From: Persicaria tinctoria
Taxonomy: Eukaryota > Streptophyta > Magnoliopsida > Caryophyllales > Polygonaceae
Direction of reading: 5' to 3'
Length of the DNA: 64,000 bases
Assembly (NCBI GenBank): GCA_037127255.1
Contig: JBANSL010000017.1
Location: forward strand, 45,455,745-45,519,744
The notes under the pieces were generated by a model that saw only the letters and a program-made list of their open reading frames with translations, was not told the DNA's origin and ran no database searches. A program made the translations under genes and the position numbers. Position 1 is the first letter of the stretch. Each line of letters begins with the position of its first letter. Positions 48,350-58,535 of the stretch are shown here, piece after piece.

Positions 48350-48912
48350 TTAACAGGTTGATCTAACCTATATATCGAACTATTGGATCGATGCTACCTA
48401 GTTCTTTCCAATCTTTTGTCCCCACTTTCGCATATCCATAAGTGCATGGAGGTAATTCCCACAAACTATCTATGTCATCCCATAGAGACTTCAACTTAGT
48501 AAAGTATGAAAAGATAGTAGACGAACCTTGCGTGAAGGAATTAAGCACTCTCTAGAGTGCAAACATTTGTGCTCCATTGACCTAACTGTACATGATCTCA
48601 AGTTAACCTTAGATCTCCATTTAGAATCCATGAAATCACCATGTTGTTGCATCTCTCCTAGATATGGGTTGGAGGATCATTATCGTCAGGATTCATAAAC
48701 TTTTTGTTCACAAAACTGAACTTATTCTTCGCGCTTAAAGTGATATTCGCATACCTCCATTCTCCGAAATTCTTTCCATTGAACGTTCCTAAGATAACTG
48801 TGAGTCCAGAATGATCACTAGAATGGAGAAACAAATGGTTTGTTGGTTTAATTGTCAGCTTTTTTCCGGATTTTGTCGCCATATCAACACTGATTTTGAA
48901 ATGGAGCTTCAA
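48350..48912 (-). pseudogene. Copia gag fragment
   Basis: Minus strand: the start segment HSSDHSGLTVILGTFNGKNF followed by GEWRYANITLSAKNK is the N-terminus of a Copia-type Gag. A shifted frame reads NNMVISWILN, and 48,548-48,363 reads FTQGSSTIFSYFTKLKSLWD and a CTYG segment, the rest of the UBN2/gag domain. Two frameshifts or stops separate the parts. No pol follows; the sequence stops about 180 bases short of the Gypsy LTR relic. It is 5' of nothing functional. Confidence 0.8.
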
Positions 48913-48975
48913 GAGGAGTAATATGACCAGATATGAGCTTGATTATATGAATTCATGTCGAAAATTAACATCTAA

Positions 48976-48987
48976 GCTTTGATACCA
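48976..48987 (-). other. Primer-binding site of the Copia remnant (tRNA-Met type)
   Basis: On the minus strand tggtatcaaagc is the usual initiator-Met tRNA-complementary site of plant Copia elements. It lies 64 bases upstream of the gag start, right after a ...tttctca LTR end. About 70 bases of the 5' LTR remain (48,988-49,057) before the Gypsy LTR begins. Confidence 0.75.
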
Positions 48988-49057
48988 TGAGAAAAATCAG
49001 TTGATTGTGGTGCAAGAAATGGAAAACCAGATGAAATGGGATGTTGAAGAAGGAGGG

Positions 49058-49937
49058 TGATGCGGGACCATCTTCTACACCTCCAAACACGCCTATCATC
49101 CTTGGTAAATGACCAATGACTAGAGCCCAAGCTAAGAAGCTTCAACGCAACTCATTCATGTTTGTGAGTCATGCCTTGTTCTCGAGCTCAGTTCAACTTC
49201 CCGAAGCACATTTGAAGACCTATATGTGTTAAAGGATGGAAATGGCCGAACCACCTTAGGCCATGATAGAGCCGATTCCTCTAAGTGTTGAAACCTTGAT
49301 TTGTTACTATTTTTAGTACTATTTTTACTTAAGTTATTTTAGGAAACTTTAAAGGTTATTTTAATTAATTCATTTTAATTGTTATTTTATCTACAATAGG
49401 CCCTTTTAGGTTATAAGTAGTCGATTACCTCATTGTAGAACTCTTCACGTATTATTGAAATCAAAGTCTCTCTTTTTGTGTTGAAACACATCGAGTGCTA
49501 AAGTCGATCGATTCGAAGCGTGGCTCATCGATTGCAAACAATTGGTATTGATCTCAGCTTGGTTTGCTTTGAGTTCATCAACCTCGCGAGAGCTTGGTGA
49601 TCCTGGTATCCACAAGTCCCATCCTTGTGCCTCCAAGTTGTCCCCTTGGTTGTGTAGGGTTGTAGATGCGGGTTATATAGTCATTGGTGTTGGTTACTAC
49701 CCTCTACGGAGGCCTAGGGTCTTCATCTTTTTCTATATAGATCGACTCAGTCCATCTATCGGTCGTGTCTTATCAATTTCGAGTCTTTCTCTTTGATTTA
49801 ATCGAGTCTTGTTCTTTTCCTTTTAGTCGACATCGAGTCTTGTGTTCTTGAGTGTCTTGCGTCAGTTCGTGTTTGATTCTTTGAGTTTCTTGTTTGATTG
49901 TGGAAGATCGGGTCATCCTACGGCTTACCCCGTATCA
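49058..49937 (+). repeat. 5' LTR of the CRM-like element, 880 bp
   Basis: Ends are near-perfect inverted octamers, tgatgcgg at the start and ccgtatca at the end. It is followed after three bases by the PBS. A ttataagtag TATA-like box lies at about 49,412. The first 150 bases carry a polyprotein-tail-like reading frame (PSSTPPNTPII then MTRAQAKKLQ), with one in-frame stop. The middle of the LTR is AT-rich. Confidence 0.82.
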
Positions 49938-49940
49938 AAT

Positions 49941-49952
49941 TGGCATCAGAGC
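49941..49952 (+). other. Primer-binding site, tRNA-Met type
   Basis: tggcatcagagc differs by one base from the common tggtatcagagc site complementary to the 3' end of initiator Met-tRNA, three bases after the LTR end. It sets the element's orientation as plus. Confidence 0.85.
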
Positions 49953-50404
49953 TTTGGTTTCCGACATCAAGGTTGTGTCTTTTATTTTAGTTCTTCATAT
50001 AAACACCAAAAATCCACAAAAAAAAAATAGAGTCTTTGTTAAAAATTCGTCTTTTACTTCTTGAATCTTAAATTTTGATTGCGCTAACCTCTTTTCTTGT
50101 TTGTGATAGTTGTGGTTTCTTAGCTTAGACACATAGCCTAGCCGAGACCCTCTTGCGGTCGACAACCATTGAGTGCGTACCCTTGTGCATCACCCTAGTC
50201 GACGGCGCCCAAGGATCTAGCCTAGTCGATTTCGGCCAAGTGATCCTAACCCTAGTTTGCTTTCTATCTTTGATCTATCTTGTTCTATCTATTCTTGCCT
50301 TATTAAATTTCTGATTTTATGGTAGGTATATTCCATTGTATCTATCATAAATAATAAAAGCCTTAGATAGATATACTTACCAAAGTTATCCAAACCCTCA
50401 TTTA

Positions 50405-50489
<85 letters not shown>

Positions 50490-51341
50490 CATTAGGGCTA
50501 AATTTTATTTCATTCACCTTGTTTCATATTATTTTCGAGTCCTTTCATTGCTATTTGTTTCTTTCTTGCATTAGGTAAAAAAAAACAGTCCGAAAAAAAG
50601 AAAGAAAGAAACATTCAAATCTTGGACCTAGGAAGATAGAATTCACTAGGGACAAAAGTAAGTCAAAAAAAAAAGTGTGTGTTGATCTAGTGCAAGAAAG
50701 CCTCAAAGGACCAAATTTGGTGTTCTTGATCATAGCCCTAGTCGACATACACTTTGTCCCCATTCCTCTTGCATCAAAACACAAAACTTGAAACCCTACC
50801 TTGTAACTACAACATCCTAACTTGAGGTTTCAAAATCAAAGAGATAAATTTCCAAGTTCTTTTGTATTTTCTTTTCTTTTCCACAAATTAGTCTCTTTTC
50901 TTATTTGTTTTGGTGTTTGTCGAGTGCTTATTCCCTTGAATCGAGTACTCTTGCATTTTCTATTGTTTTTTTTTTTGCATTTTCTATTGGTTTTGTCGAG
51001 TGCTTTGACCATTGTCGAGTGCTCCTATTGTGGTGTCGAGTGCTTCTCACCCCCGCCGAGCACTCTAGTTGTTGTGTCGAGTGATTCTTGCTACTGTCGA
51101 GTACTTGTCTTGCTTTGTCGAGTACTCTTGTGCCATTGTCGAGTGCATCCTTGGTGTTTCTTATTCATTCTCTTGATCTCTTACTTGAATTGCTAGGTTT
51201 TAGCTTGAGTGTTGATTTGCCCAAGGCGGATTGAAACAACAAGTGTGACATACCAATTAGAGAGGGAGTGTGAGCGAAACACTTGCGAGTTGTTTATATT
51301 TTCACTAACTTTTACCTAGTTCTTTGTTTGTTTTATTTGCC
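49953..51341 (+). other. Leader of the CRM-like element
   Basis: No gene. Contains a (TA)n microsatellite of about 80 bp (50,409-50,488) and, at 50,920-51,150, at least eight copies of tgtcgagt(g/a)ct-type words at irregular spacing. The leader ends at the gag ATG (51,342). Confidence 0.6.
50409..50488. repeat. (TA)n microsatellite
   Basis: About 40 uninterrupted TA units in the retroelement leader. Confidence 0.95.
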
Positions 51342-52795
51342 ATGTCTAATCAGGGTAACAACGAAAACAATGCCAACAATGGCAACAACGATAACAAATC
51401 CAACAATACCTCGACCGTGTCGCCTGAGATGTTCAACAACATGGTTAACACTCTAAATGCGACCTTGGCAGAGGTGATGAATAGGCTAGCTGTAGTAGAG
51501 GCTTGGCCAACCGGTTTGAACACCGTGGCTAGGCAAGGTAATCAAAGGCGTGATGAGCAAGCTCGTGATGAAAGGGAAGTAAACAATCCTAACCCTAATC
51601 CTAATTTAGATAACCCTTTATTTGATGAGAACGACTTTCCACGAGGGGAGAGGTATGATAGAAATAATGGGTTTGCTAATGCGCAGGGAAGAGGAGGCCG
51701 AAGCTTCCAAGAGGAGTATTACCAATCGAAGGACGACTACGACTTCCATGAGGAGGAGCAGTGAGAGCAACGTCCTAGGCGGAACGATAGAGGAGGTCGA
51801 TACCACTACAGAGCACCTAGAGAGCATGACCGGGACGACATAGGATAGAGGAGGTCGATACCACTACAGAGCACCTAGAGAGCATGACCAGGATGGCATA
51901 GGTAAGGTCAAGGTCAAGATCCCTCAATTTGATGGTAAGACTAATCCAGATGCTTATATTGATTGGGAAACTAAAATGGATCAAATATGGAATTGTCATA
52001 ACTTCTCCGGCGCTAAGAAAGTGCAACTAGCTTCTTTAGAATTTCAAGGTTTTGCTTTAATTTGGTGGGATAACTTAATTAATGAAAGAAGAAGAGCCCT
52101 AGATGCGCCTATTGCTTCATGGGACCAAATGAAAGCACTTATGAGGAGGAGATTTGTTCCCCAACACTATGCTAGAGAGCTTAGACAACGATTAGAAAAA
52201 CTTAAACAAGGTAGTAAGAGTGTTGAGGAAACCTTTAATGCAATGCAAGAAACCATGGCTAGAGCAAATGTAGTTGAAAACGATGAAGATACAAATGCTA
52301 GGTTTCTTAGGATATTGCATCTCGCCTTAGCTCATGAAATTGATTTCTTTCCTTATTCTACGCCTACTGAACTTTTACATTTAGCTATAAAGGTATAAAG
52401 GAATGCGAGATACATGAGCCAAGGTAGAAGAATGTGGAGTGGGCAACCTCAAGGGTGGAGCCAGAACCGGCCACAACAGCCCTAAGGCCGAACTGATGGC
52501 GGCTTTAAGGAGAGGCCAAGCCAAGGTCGAGCACCCCAAGAGCCCGTCGACAAGGGTAAGGCGCCATTCATCACCAAGAATTCGTCTGGGGCATCTACTG
52601 GACCTAAAGGGAGTAATCCTAACCCCTCTACTACTAGATCTAGGGATATTGTGTGCTTTAAATGTCAAGGTAGAGGTCATGTTATGAAGGATTGCCCGAA
52701 TAAGAAAACTCTCATGATTAATCACCTAGGAGAATATGAATATGAAAATTCTTGTGATGAACATGATGAGCATGCTAATGATGATAATGATTAAA
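51342..52795 (+). pseudogene. gag of the CRM-like element
   Basis: Gag forms the particle and binds the RNA. Begins MSNQGNNENNANNGNN (Asn-rich). The gag core starts at KIPQFDGKTNPDAYIDWE and runs through FQGFALIWWDNLINERRR and MKALMRRRFVPQHY. A CX2CX4HX4C zinc knuckle CFKCQGRGHVMKDC lies at 52,651-52,692. A 58-bp tandem duplication (51,786-51,901), not a multiple of three, shifts the frame. Stops at 52,396 (TAA) and elsewhere break the rest. Non-functional. Confidence 0.88.
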
Positions 52796-53529
52796 ACCTT
52801 AACCTTCTTGCTTATGATGATGAAGATGGCATTGATTATGAACATGGTGAATCTTTGTTTGTTAGGAGAGTCTTAAGTGTCCAACCTGTACCTTGTGATG
52901 ACAATCAACGTGAAAACTTGTTTCATACTAGATGCTTAGTTAAGGGAAAGGTTTGTAATGTGATCATTGATGGTGGAAGTTGTTGTAACTTAGCTAGTCA
53001 AGAAATGGTTGATAAATTACAACTTCCTACGATTCAACACCCTCGACCTTATAGATTGCATTGGATGAATGATTGTGGAAATCTTAAAGTTAACAAGCAA
53101 GTTAAAGTTCATATCAAATTAGGACATTATGAGGATGATGTTTTATGTGATATTGTGCCTATGCAAGCTTGTCATATATTATTAGGTCGTCCTTGGCAAT
53201 TTGATCGTAAACATGATGGGTTTACTAACTGCTACTCCTTTATTTTTCTGGGAAAGAACGTCGTTCTCAAGCCTATGGCGCCTACACAAGTGGCTGATGA
53301 GATTGAGAAGCACAAGGTAAGTAAATGTGAGTTAGCTAAGGAGGCTCAGTCGAGCCATGTGTCTACCCCTACTCGGCCTAAAGACGTGTTATTGGCTTCC
53401 AAGAGCGCGTTTGTAGACGAGTTTGTGGATAGGGAAACAACCCTCATGCTCTTATGCAAAGGATTGAACATGTTGAGTGAGGAGCTTAGAGCTACCCTCC
53501 CTCCTCACATCCTATCTCTTATTGAATAG
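52796..53529 (+). pseudogene. Retropepsin (protease) segment of pol
   Basis: Aspartic protease that would cleave the polyprotein. The active-site region reads VIIDGGSCCNLASQEM (Asp-Gly-Gly instead of the more usual Asp-Ser/Thr-Gly; this variant is frequent in this group). It is followed by HILLGRPWQFDRKHDGF. The frame 52,855-53,529 is open over 224 residues and ends at a TAG (53,527-53,529) before YKDVFPE, where the RT begins. Confidence 0.85.
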
Positions 53530-54280
53530 TATAAGGATGTATTCCCCGAAGATATACCACCAAGTCTACCCCCTATTAGTGGAATTGAGCATCAAATTGA
53601 TCTCATTCCAGGGGCTTCTTTGCCTAATAGGCCTGCTTATAGAATGAATCCCACTGAAACCTCAAGATGTTCAATCCCATGTCCAGGAACTGTTGGATAA
53701 GAGATACATTAGAGAAAGTTTGAGTCCTTGTGCTGTGCCTGTGTTGTTAGTCCCTAAGAAAGATGGATCATGGAGAATGTGTGTAGATTGTAGGGCTATT
53801 AACAACATAACTGTCAAATATCGTCATCCTATTCCACGCTTAGATGATATGCTAGATGAATTGCATAGATCTTCCATTTTTTCAAAAATAGACTTAAAAA
53901 GTGGTTATCATCAGATTAGAATGAAGAAAGGCGATGAATGGAAAACATCATTTAAGACTAAATTTGGTTTGTATGAATGATTGGTTATGCCTTTTGGTTT
54001 AACTAACACACCTAATACTTTTATGCGCTTAATGAATCATGTACTTAGGAACTTTATTGGGAAATTTGTTGTTGTTTATTTTGATAATATAATTGTTTAT
54101 GGCAAATCTTCTAAAGAACATGAAAAACATCTCAGGGAAGTTCTTTTTACACTTAGATTAGAGCACTTATATGCAAATTTGAAGAAATGTGAATTGTGCA
54201 ATGATCAAGTGTCCTTTATTGGTTTTATAGTGAGCTCCAATGGATTGCGAGTTGATGAAGCCAAGATCAAAGCGATCTAG
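53530..54280 (+). pseudogene. Reverse transcriptase segment of pol
   Basis: Order: DVFPED, GIEHQIDLIPGASLPN, then a frameshift near 53,660, [35 protein letters not shown] (first catalytic Asp), VMPFGLTNTPNTFMRLMN, and VVYFDNIIVY in place of YFDDI, so one of the two catalytic aspartates is replaced by Asn. A TGA at 53,978-53,980 interrupts the LYE-LVMPF junction (TGG expected). A TAG ends this part at 54,278-54,280 (CAG expected). Both are C-to-T or G-to-A changes. Confidence 0.9.
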
Positions 54281-55075
54281 GAGTGGCAGACACCTACTAC
54301 TATCGGCCATGTGAGGATCTTTCAGGGATTGGCGAGCTTCTACAAGCGGTTTGTGTGCGACTTCAGCTCCATCGCAGCCCCTCTCATAGAACTCACGAAG
54401 AAGAGGTGCGAGTTTAAGTGGGGCGCAACTCAGGAGGAGGCGTTCTGCAAGCTCAAGGAGAAGCTCACACGAGCACCCCTACTCACTCTACCCGACTTCA
54501 CACGCCTTTTCGAGGTCGAATGCGACGCTAGCGGAGTTGGCATTGGAGGAGTCCTTATGCAGGAAGGTAAGCCTATTGCTTTCTTTTCTGAGAAACTGAA
54601 AGGTGCATGTCTAAACTACTCTACTTATGATAAAGAACTTTATGCATTGTTTAGAGTACTTAAGACATGGTCCCATTACCTGTGGCCTAGAGAGTTTATA
54701 CTTAGAACTGATCATGAATCTCTAAAACATTGTAAGAGCCCTAATAGAAGACATGGTAGATGGATTGAATTCATAGAAACATTTCTTTATGTAATAAAGT
54801 ATAAGAAAGGAAAAGACAATGTGGTTGCTGATGCATTATCTAGAAGACATGTTTTATTGACCACTTTGGATTCTAGAGTCTTAGGTTTTGTTTATATTAA
54901 GGAATTATATGAAAAAGATGTTGACTTTGGGGAAACATTTCGAAAATGCTTAGATAAGGGTCCTACCGACAACTTTTATATCTTTGATGGATTCTTGTTT
55001 AGGAAAGATCAGTGTGCATACCTAGGTGTTCTCTTCGATTATTACTTGTTAATGAAGCCCATAGTGGAGGTTTAA
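54281..55075 (+). pseudogene. RNase H segment of pol
   Basis: The linker ends [18 protein letters not shown], then [20 protein letters not shown] (catalytic Asp), [10 protein letters not shown] (Glu), LRTDHESLK (Asp) and [10 protein letters not shown] (Asp). The active residues are all present. The frame shifts by one near 55,012, where [19 protein letters not shown] resumes in the integrase frame. Confidence 0.9.
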
Positions 55076-56005
55076 TGGGTCATTTTGGGAAAGATAAGAC
55101 ATACTATACACTTAGGACACATTTTTATTGGCCACATATGCTTAGGGATGTAGAACATTGCCTTAAGAGATGTATTGATTGCTTAAAGGCCAAATCTAAG
55201 CTTATGCCCCATGGATTGTATACGCCACTACCCACACCCTCAACCCCTTGGGAAGACATTTCTATGGATTTTATAGTTGGGTTGCCTAGAACTAAGAAGG
55301 GGAGGGATTCTATATTTGTAGTGGTTGATCGATTCTCTAAAATAGCTCACTTTATTACATGTCATAAAACCGATGATGCTGCCAATGTTGTTAATTTATT
55401 TTTTCGAGAGGTAGTAAGGTTACATGGTGTGCCGAAAACTATAGTGAGGGATAGGGATGTTAAGTTTCTTAGTCATTTTTGGCGAACTTTATGGAGTAAA
55501 TTGGGAACTAGATTGCTATTCTCTACCTCTAGTCACCCCCAAACTAATGGCCAAACTGAGGTGACCAATAAAACCTTAACTACTATCCTTAGAGCCATAA
55601 TAAGAAAGAATTTGAAGCTTTGGGAAGAAGCCTTACCTCATGTGGAGTTTGCTTATAATAGGACTATACATTCCTCAACCAAAATAACTCCATTTGAATG
55701 TGTATATGGTGTTAATCCACTAAACCCTTTTGATCTTACTCCGTATCCTACGAGAGAGAAAGAATCATTTGAAGCAGGTAAGCATGTTGAGTTCGTTAAG
55801 GAGCTACATGAGCGGACGCATCAAAAGCTTGTGGAGAAGGCTGAGTACAACGCCAATAAGGCCAACAAAGGGCGTCGTTTGGTCGTGTTTCAGCAAGGGG
55901 ATCTCGTGTGGGTGCACCTATGAAAGGAGCGGTTTCCAGAGGCACGAAAGAGAAAGCTAGCGCCACGAGGTGATGGACCGTTCAAGGTGCTTCGTTGGGT
56001 GGGCG
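55012..56005 (+). pseudogene. Integrase segment of pol, 3' truncated
   Basis: Inserts the cDNA into the genome. HHCC zinc domain: H in [11 protein letters not shown] in [10 protein letters not shown], and CLKRCIDC. Catalytic core: [10 protein letters not shown] (D), [13 protein letters not shown] (D), [11 protein letters not shown] (E). Then [17 protein letters not shown], a TGA at 55,921-55,923 (CGA expected), and RKLAPRGDGPFKVLRWVG where the element ends. The open part is 303 residues. The chromodomain-type tail is missing. Confidence 0.9.
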
Positions 56006-56735
56006 AGTAAACAAACCTCTGTCACTGTATTCTTCTCCAATCTTGCACTATTCATGAGCTCGAAGACACCTTCCTCCTTGTCGTCAGGTATTCACAAACC
56101 CTAAATCTTCTTTGCTAATCCTTCAATTTCTTCATTGAGATTCAAACAAAAACCATTTTGCGAAAGCTTTAATTTTTTCAATCCCTCGTTTCCCACTTCC
56201 AAATCACAGAGCCAAAATGATTTCCCAAATTCCCCACTTCCTATGAAAGAAGACGGAAGATCTTCATAGATTTGGGCCATTATTTTCCTTTTTTTTTGGT
56301 TTAATTAATTCAATATATTAAAAATAATTACAAAATTGAAATATATTTTTAAAAAATAGGTACTTAATGATGATTCGGGCGGAGTTAGTGAATGGGTGGT
56401 TGATTGCGAACATAAGATATACAAGGGTTGTTTTTGGTAATTAAACATATAAGGGGTGATTTTGAGAAATACAGTGTATTTAAGGGGTGGTTTTGTGCAG
56501 TTTACCAAATATTTTATGCTAAACTCACAACTTGGGCCTAACACTTGTACAATACACAAACCAAGCCCATTGCACCTGATCGATAACCAATACACTATTA
56601 CAGTACCTTCCAATAATCCTATGCATTGGGTCATTTCTTCTAATGGAGTACCTTTATTCCTCTACCGAAATCCTCTCCCCCTCCAGTGCAATCGCACTTT
56701 CTTCCCCCTCAATCTATGCTTCAAGCTTCTTGGCA

Positions 56736-56870
56736 ATGGCGGCGATGGCAACTCTACCGAGTCTCACGAATCGTGAGACTCGGTAGAGTCACGATTACTA
56801 TCTCATTTGTAGGGAAAAATTTGTGTTGGTTTGAGATTAAAGGAAAAGGAAATACGGAGAGTTATGGAGC
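56736..56870 (+). other. Possible exon remnant with plastid-transit-like start
   Basis: ATG 56,736 gives MAAMATLPSLTNRETR then TAG, and the stop lies within the palindrome 56,751-56,789. A second piece after a cag-like tttgtag (56,808) reads GKNLCWFEIKGKGNTESYGA up to gtgtaagttc, which resembles a splice donor. Composition suits a small organelle-targeted protein exon, but I recognise no family and the frame is closed. Low-confidence host-gene fragment. Confidence 0.22.
56751..56789. repeat. Perfect 39-bp palindrome
   Basis: Arms actctaccgagtctcacga (56,751-56,769) and its exact complement (56,771-56,789) are separated by one base. Nineteen paired bases without mismatch is far beyond chance for sequence like this. 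See findings. Confidence 0.95.
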
Positions 56871-57184
56871 TCTTGTGTAAGTTCTATGGCAATTTCAATT
56901 TTATTATTTTAAAGTAAAAAAAATGGTGAAAAGTTTATTAGATCTGGGAGGGTAATGAGAAGAGACTTAATGGAGGAAGCCTGGAAGGAAGACGAACAGT
57001 CTTGATATTTTTGCCTTTGATTTTTTTTAAAAATAATTTACTTGCCACATGTCAACACATTAGTGGAAGTGTAAAACAAATTTGTTTACACCGAGTGTAA
57101 ACGGAAGAGGGCTAAGATTAGATCTTCTACATTAATTAATCCCAAAACCTCAACCATTCTCCCTCTACCGTCTCTTCCAAAATA

Positions 57185-57451
57185 ATGATTGAAACCTTCT
57201 TCCATCTACCATCTCCATACATCTTCCCTCGCCTGCACTCAGCAGCAAAACAGTCCCGCCGACAGCCAACCACCACCACCTCAATCCCTCCCAAATTCAG
57301 CCTTAATTTCCAATCTAATTACTGGATATTGAAGCAATTTGTAACGTCGATGATGGAAAAAAGAACCATCTCATTCACTAATCATCGCATCCTCTTCAAT
57401 ATCTCCCCTATTCGCGGCACTCCCTCGACCTTTGAAATCTCTTTCAAGTAT
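57185..57451 (+). other. Possible host coding exon cut by the Tat-like element
   Basis: ATG 57,185 opens 89 codons before the retroelement: METFF-like start (MIETFFHLPSPYIFPRLHSA), rich in Ser, Thr, Pro and basic residues with few acidic ones, as in organelle transit peptides. The LTR element inserted at 57,452 splits it. Beyond the right target duplication (60,934) no clear continuation was read. No family recognised. It might be chance. Confidence 0.25.
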
Positions 57452-57862
57452 TGTAAGTGCAAAAATCCGCACCATAGATGTTGAAGAAGATTGAGCTCTG
57501 TTGGCGAGTTACAATCCTGCGAAATGGACAAAGAATGAGGTCGGGGCGAGGCTTGTCTCCCCCGGAGGACCCTCCGACGCTCAAGTCAGTTGTCGTCGTT
57601 GAGAAAGAATATACTTCCCGTATTTATACTAGTTGAGCGTAAAAGAAACGGACAAAGCATTTAAGTAAAGGAATCGTAACGGTTTTGATGTTTAATAAAT
57701 GAAATCATTACCGTATTTCATTCGGTCGACGCTCTTAATGCACGAAACCGCTATTGTAATCAATAGGCGAAACGGTAGCATCAATGTCGTATTGAATACT
57801 CGAATTTATTGGAAAAATACCAAAACACCCTTGTGTTATGATAACGGGATTTCCCTATCTCA
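57452..57862 (-). repeat. 3' LTR (411 bp) of the Tat-like element
   Basis: Same length and about 96% identical to 60,518-60,928. Plus-strand ends tgtaagtgc and ccctatctca. Confidence 0.93.
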
Positions 57863-57872
57863 ATTTCCCCTC
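57863..57872 (-). other. Polypurine tract of the Tat-like element
   Basis: On the minus strand gaggggaaat lies directly before the 3' LTR, as expected for the second-strand priming site. Confidence 0.65.
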
Positions 57873-58007
57873 GGGTTTCTTCTTCATGTCTTGATGATGA
57901 AGGAAGCCGAAAAAAGGGCAAGGCGGAGCTTGTCGAATGAGCGACGATTTTGTCGTAGATGGCAGTTGTTAACCCGTAGTTGGCTATTGGTCGTAAGTGG
58001 CTAATGT
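57873..58007. other. Interior spacer between PPT and minisatellite
   Basis: No feature seen apart from short purine-rich words (gaagccgaaaaaagggcaagg). Confidence 0.4.
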
Positions 58008-58535
58008 GGCCTTGAACGGCTAAGTTGGCCTTGATCGGCTAATGTGGCCTTGAGCGGCTAAGTTGGCCTTGATCGGCTAATGTGGCCTTGAGCGGCTAAG
58101 TTGGCCTTGATCGGCAAATGTGGCCTTGAGCGGCTAAGTTGGTCTTGATCGGCTAATGTGGCCTTGAGCGGCTAAGTTGGCCTTGATCGACTAAGTTGGC
58201 CTTGAGCGGCTAAGTTGGCCTTGATCGGCTAATGTGGCCTTGAGCGGCTAAGTTGGCCTTGATCGGCTAATGTGGCCTTGAGCGGCTAAGTTGGCCTTGA
58301 TCGGCTAAGTTGGCCTTCAACGGCTAAGTTGGCCTTGATCGGCTAATGTGGCCTTGAGCGGCTAATGTGGCCTTGAGCGGCTAAGTTGGCCTTGAGCGGC
58401 TAATGTGGCCTTGAGCGGCTAAGTTGGCCTTGATCGGCTAAGTTGGCCTTGAGCGGCTAAGTTGGCCTTGATCGGCTAAGTTGGCCTTGAGCGGCTAATG
58501 TGGCCTTGAGCGGCTAAGTCTGCCTTGATCGGCTT
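58008..58535. repeat. 19-bp minisatellite, 28 copies
   Basis: Uninterrupted 19-bp units: ggccttgagcggctaagtt and ggccttgatcggctaatgt alternate in blocks. Position 58,008 plus 27 times 19 lands exactly on the last unit (58,521), so no indels occurred. The array sits near the 3' LTR of a Tat-like element, a position where Tat/Ogre elements are known to carry hypervariable tandem repeats. Confidence 0.95.

Larger units (their letters stand above)
49058..56005 (+). mobile_element. CRM-like chromovirus (Ty3/Gypsy), 3'-truncated
   Basis: 5' LTR (49,058-49,937), PBS (49,941-49,952), leader with TA repeats, then gag, protease, RT, RNase H and integrase in Ty3/Gypsy order. RT motif style ([38 protein letters not shown]) is nearest to CRM-type chromoviruses by eye, as is the LTR that contains the end of the coding region. 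The pol frame is cut just after RGDGPFKVLRWVGE near 56,005. The chromodomain or CR-motif region, PPT and 3' LTR are missing, so the target duplication cannot be tested. Multiple stops and frameshifts make it defective. It cuts a Copia LTR at 49,057. Confidence 0.85.
56006..57184. other. Intergenic region with a palindrome and a possible exon remnant
   Basis: AT-rich. A ggggtggttttgtgcagtttacc sequence near 56,480-56,503 looks like one end of a MULE-type MITE of the 919-1,923 kind; the other end was not found. A perfect 39-bp palindrome lies at 56,751-56,789, near a short candidate exon. Confidence 0.45.
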
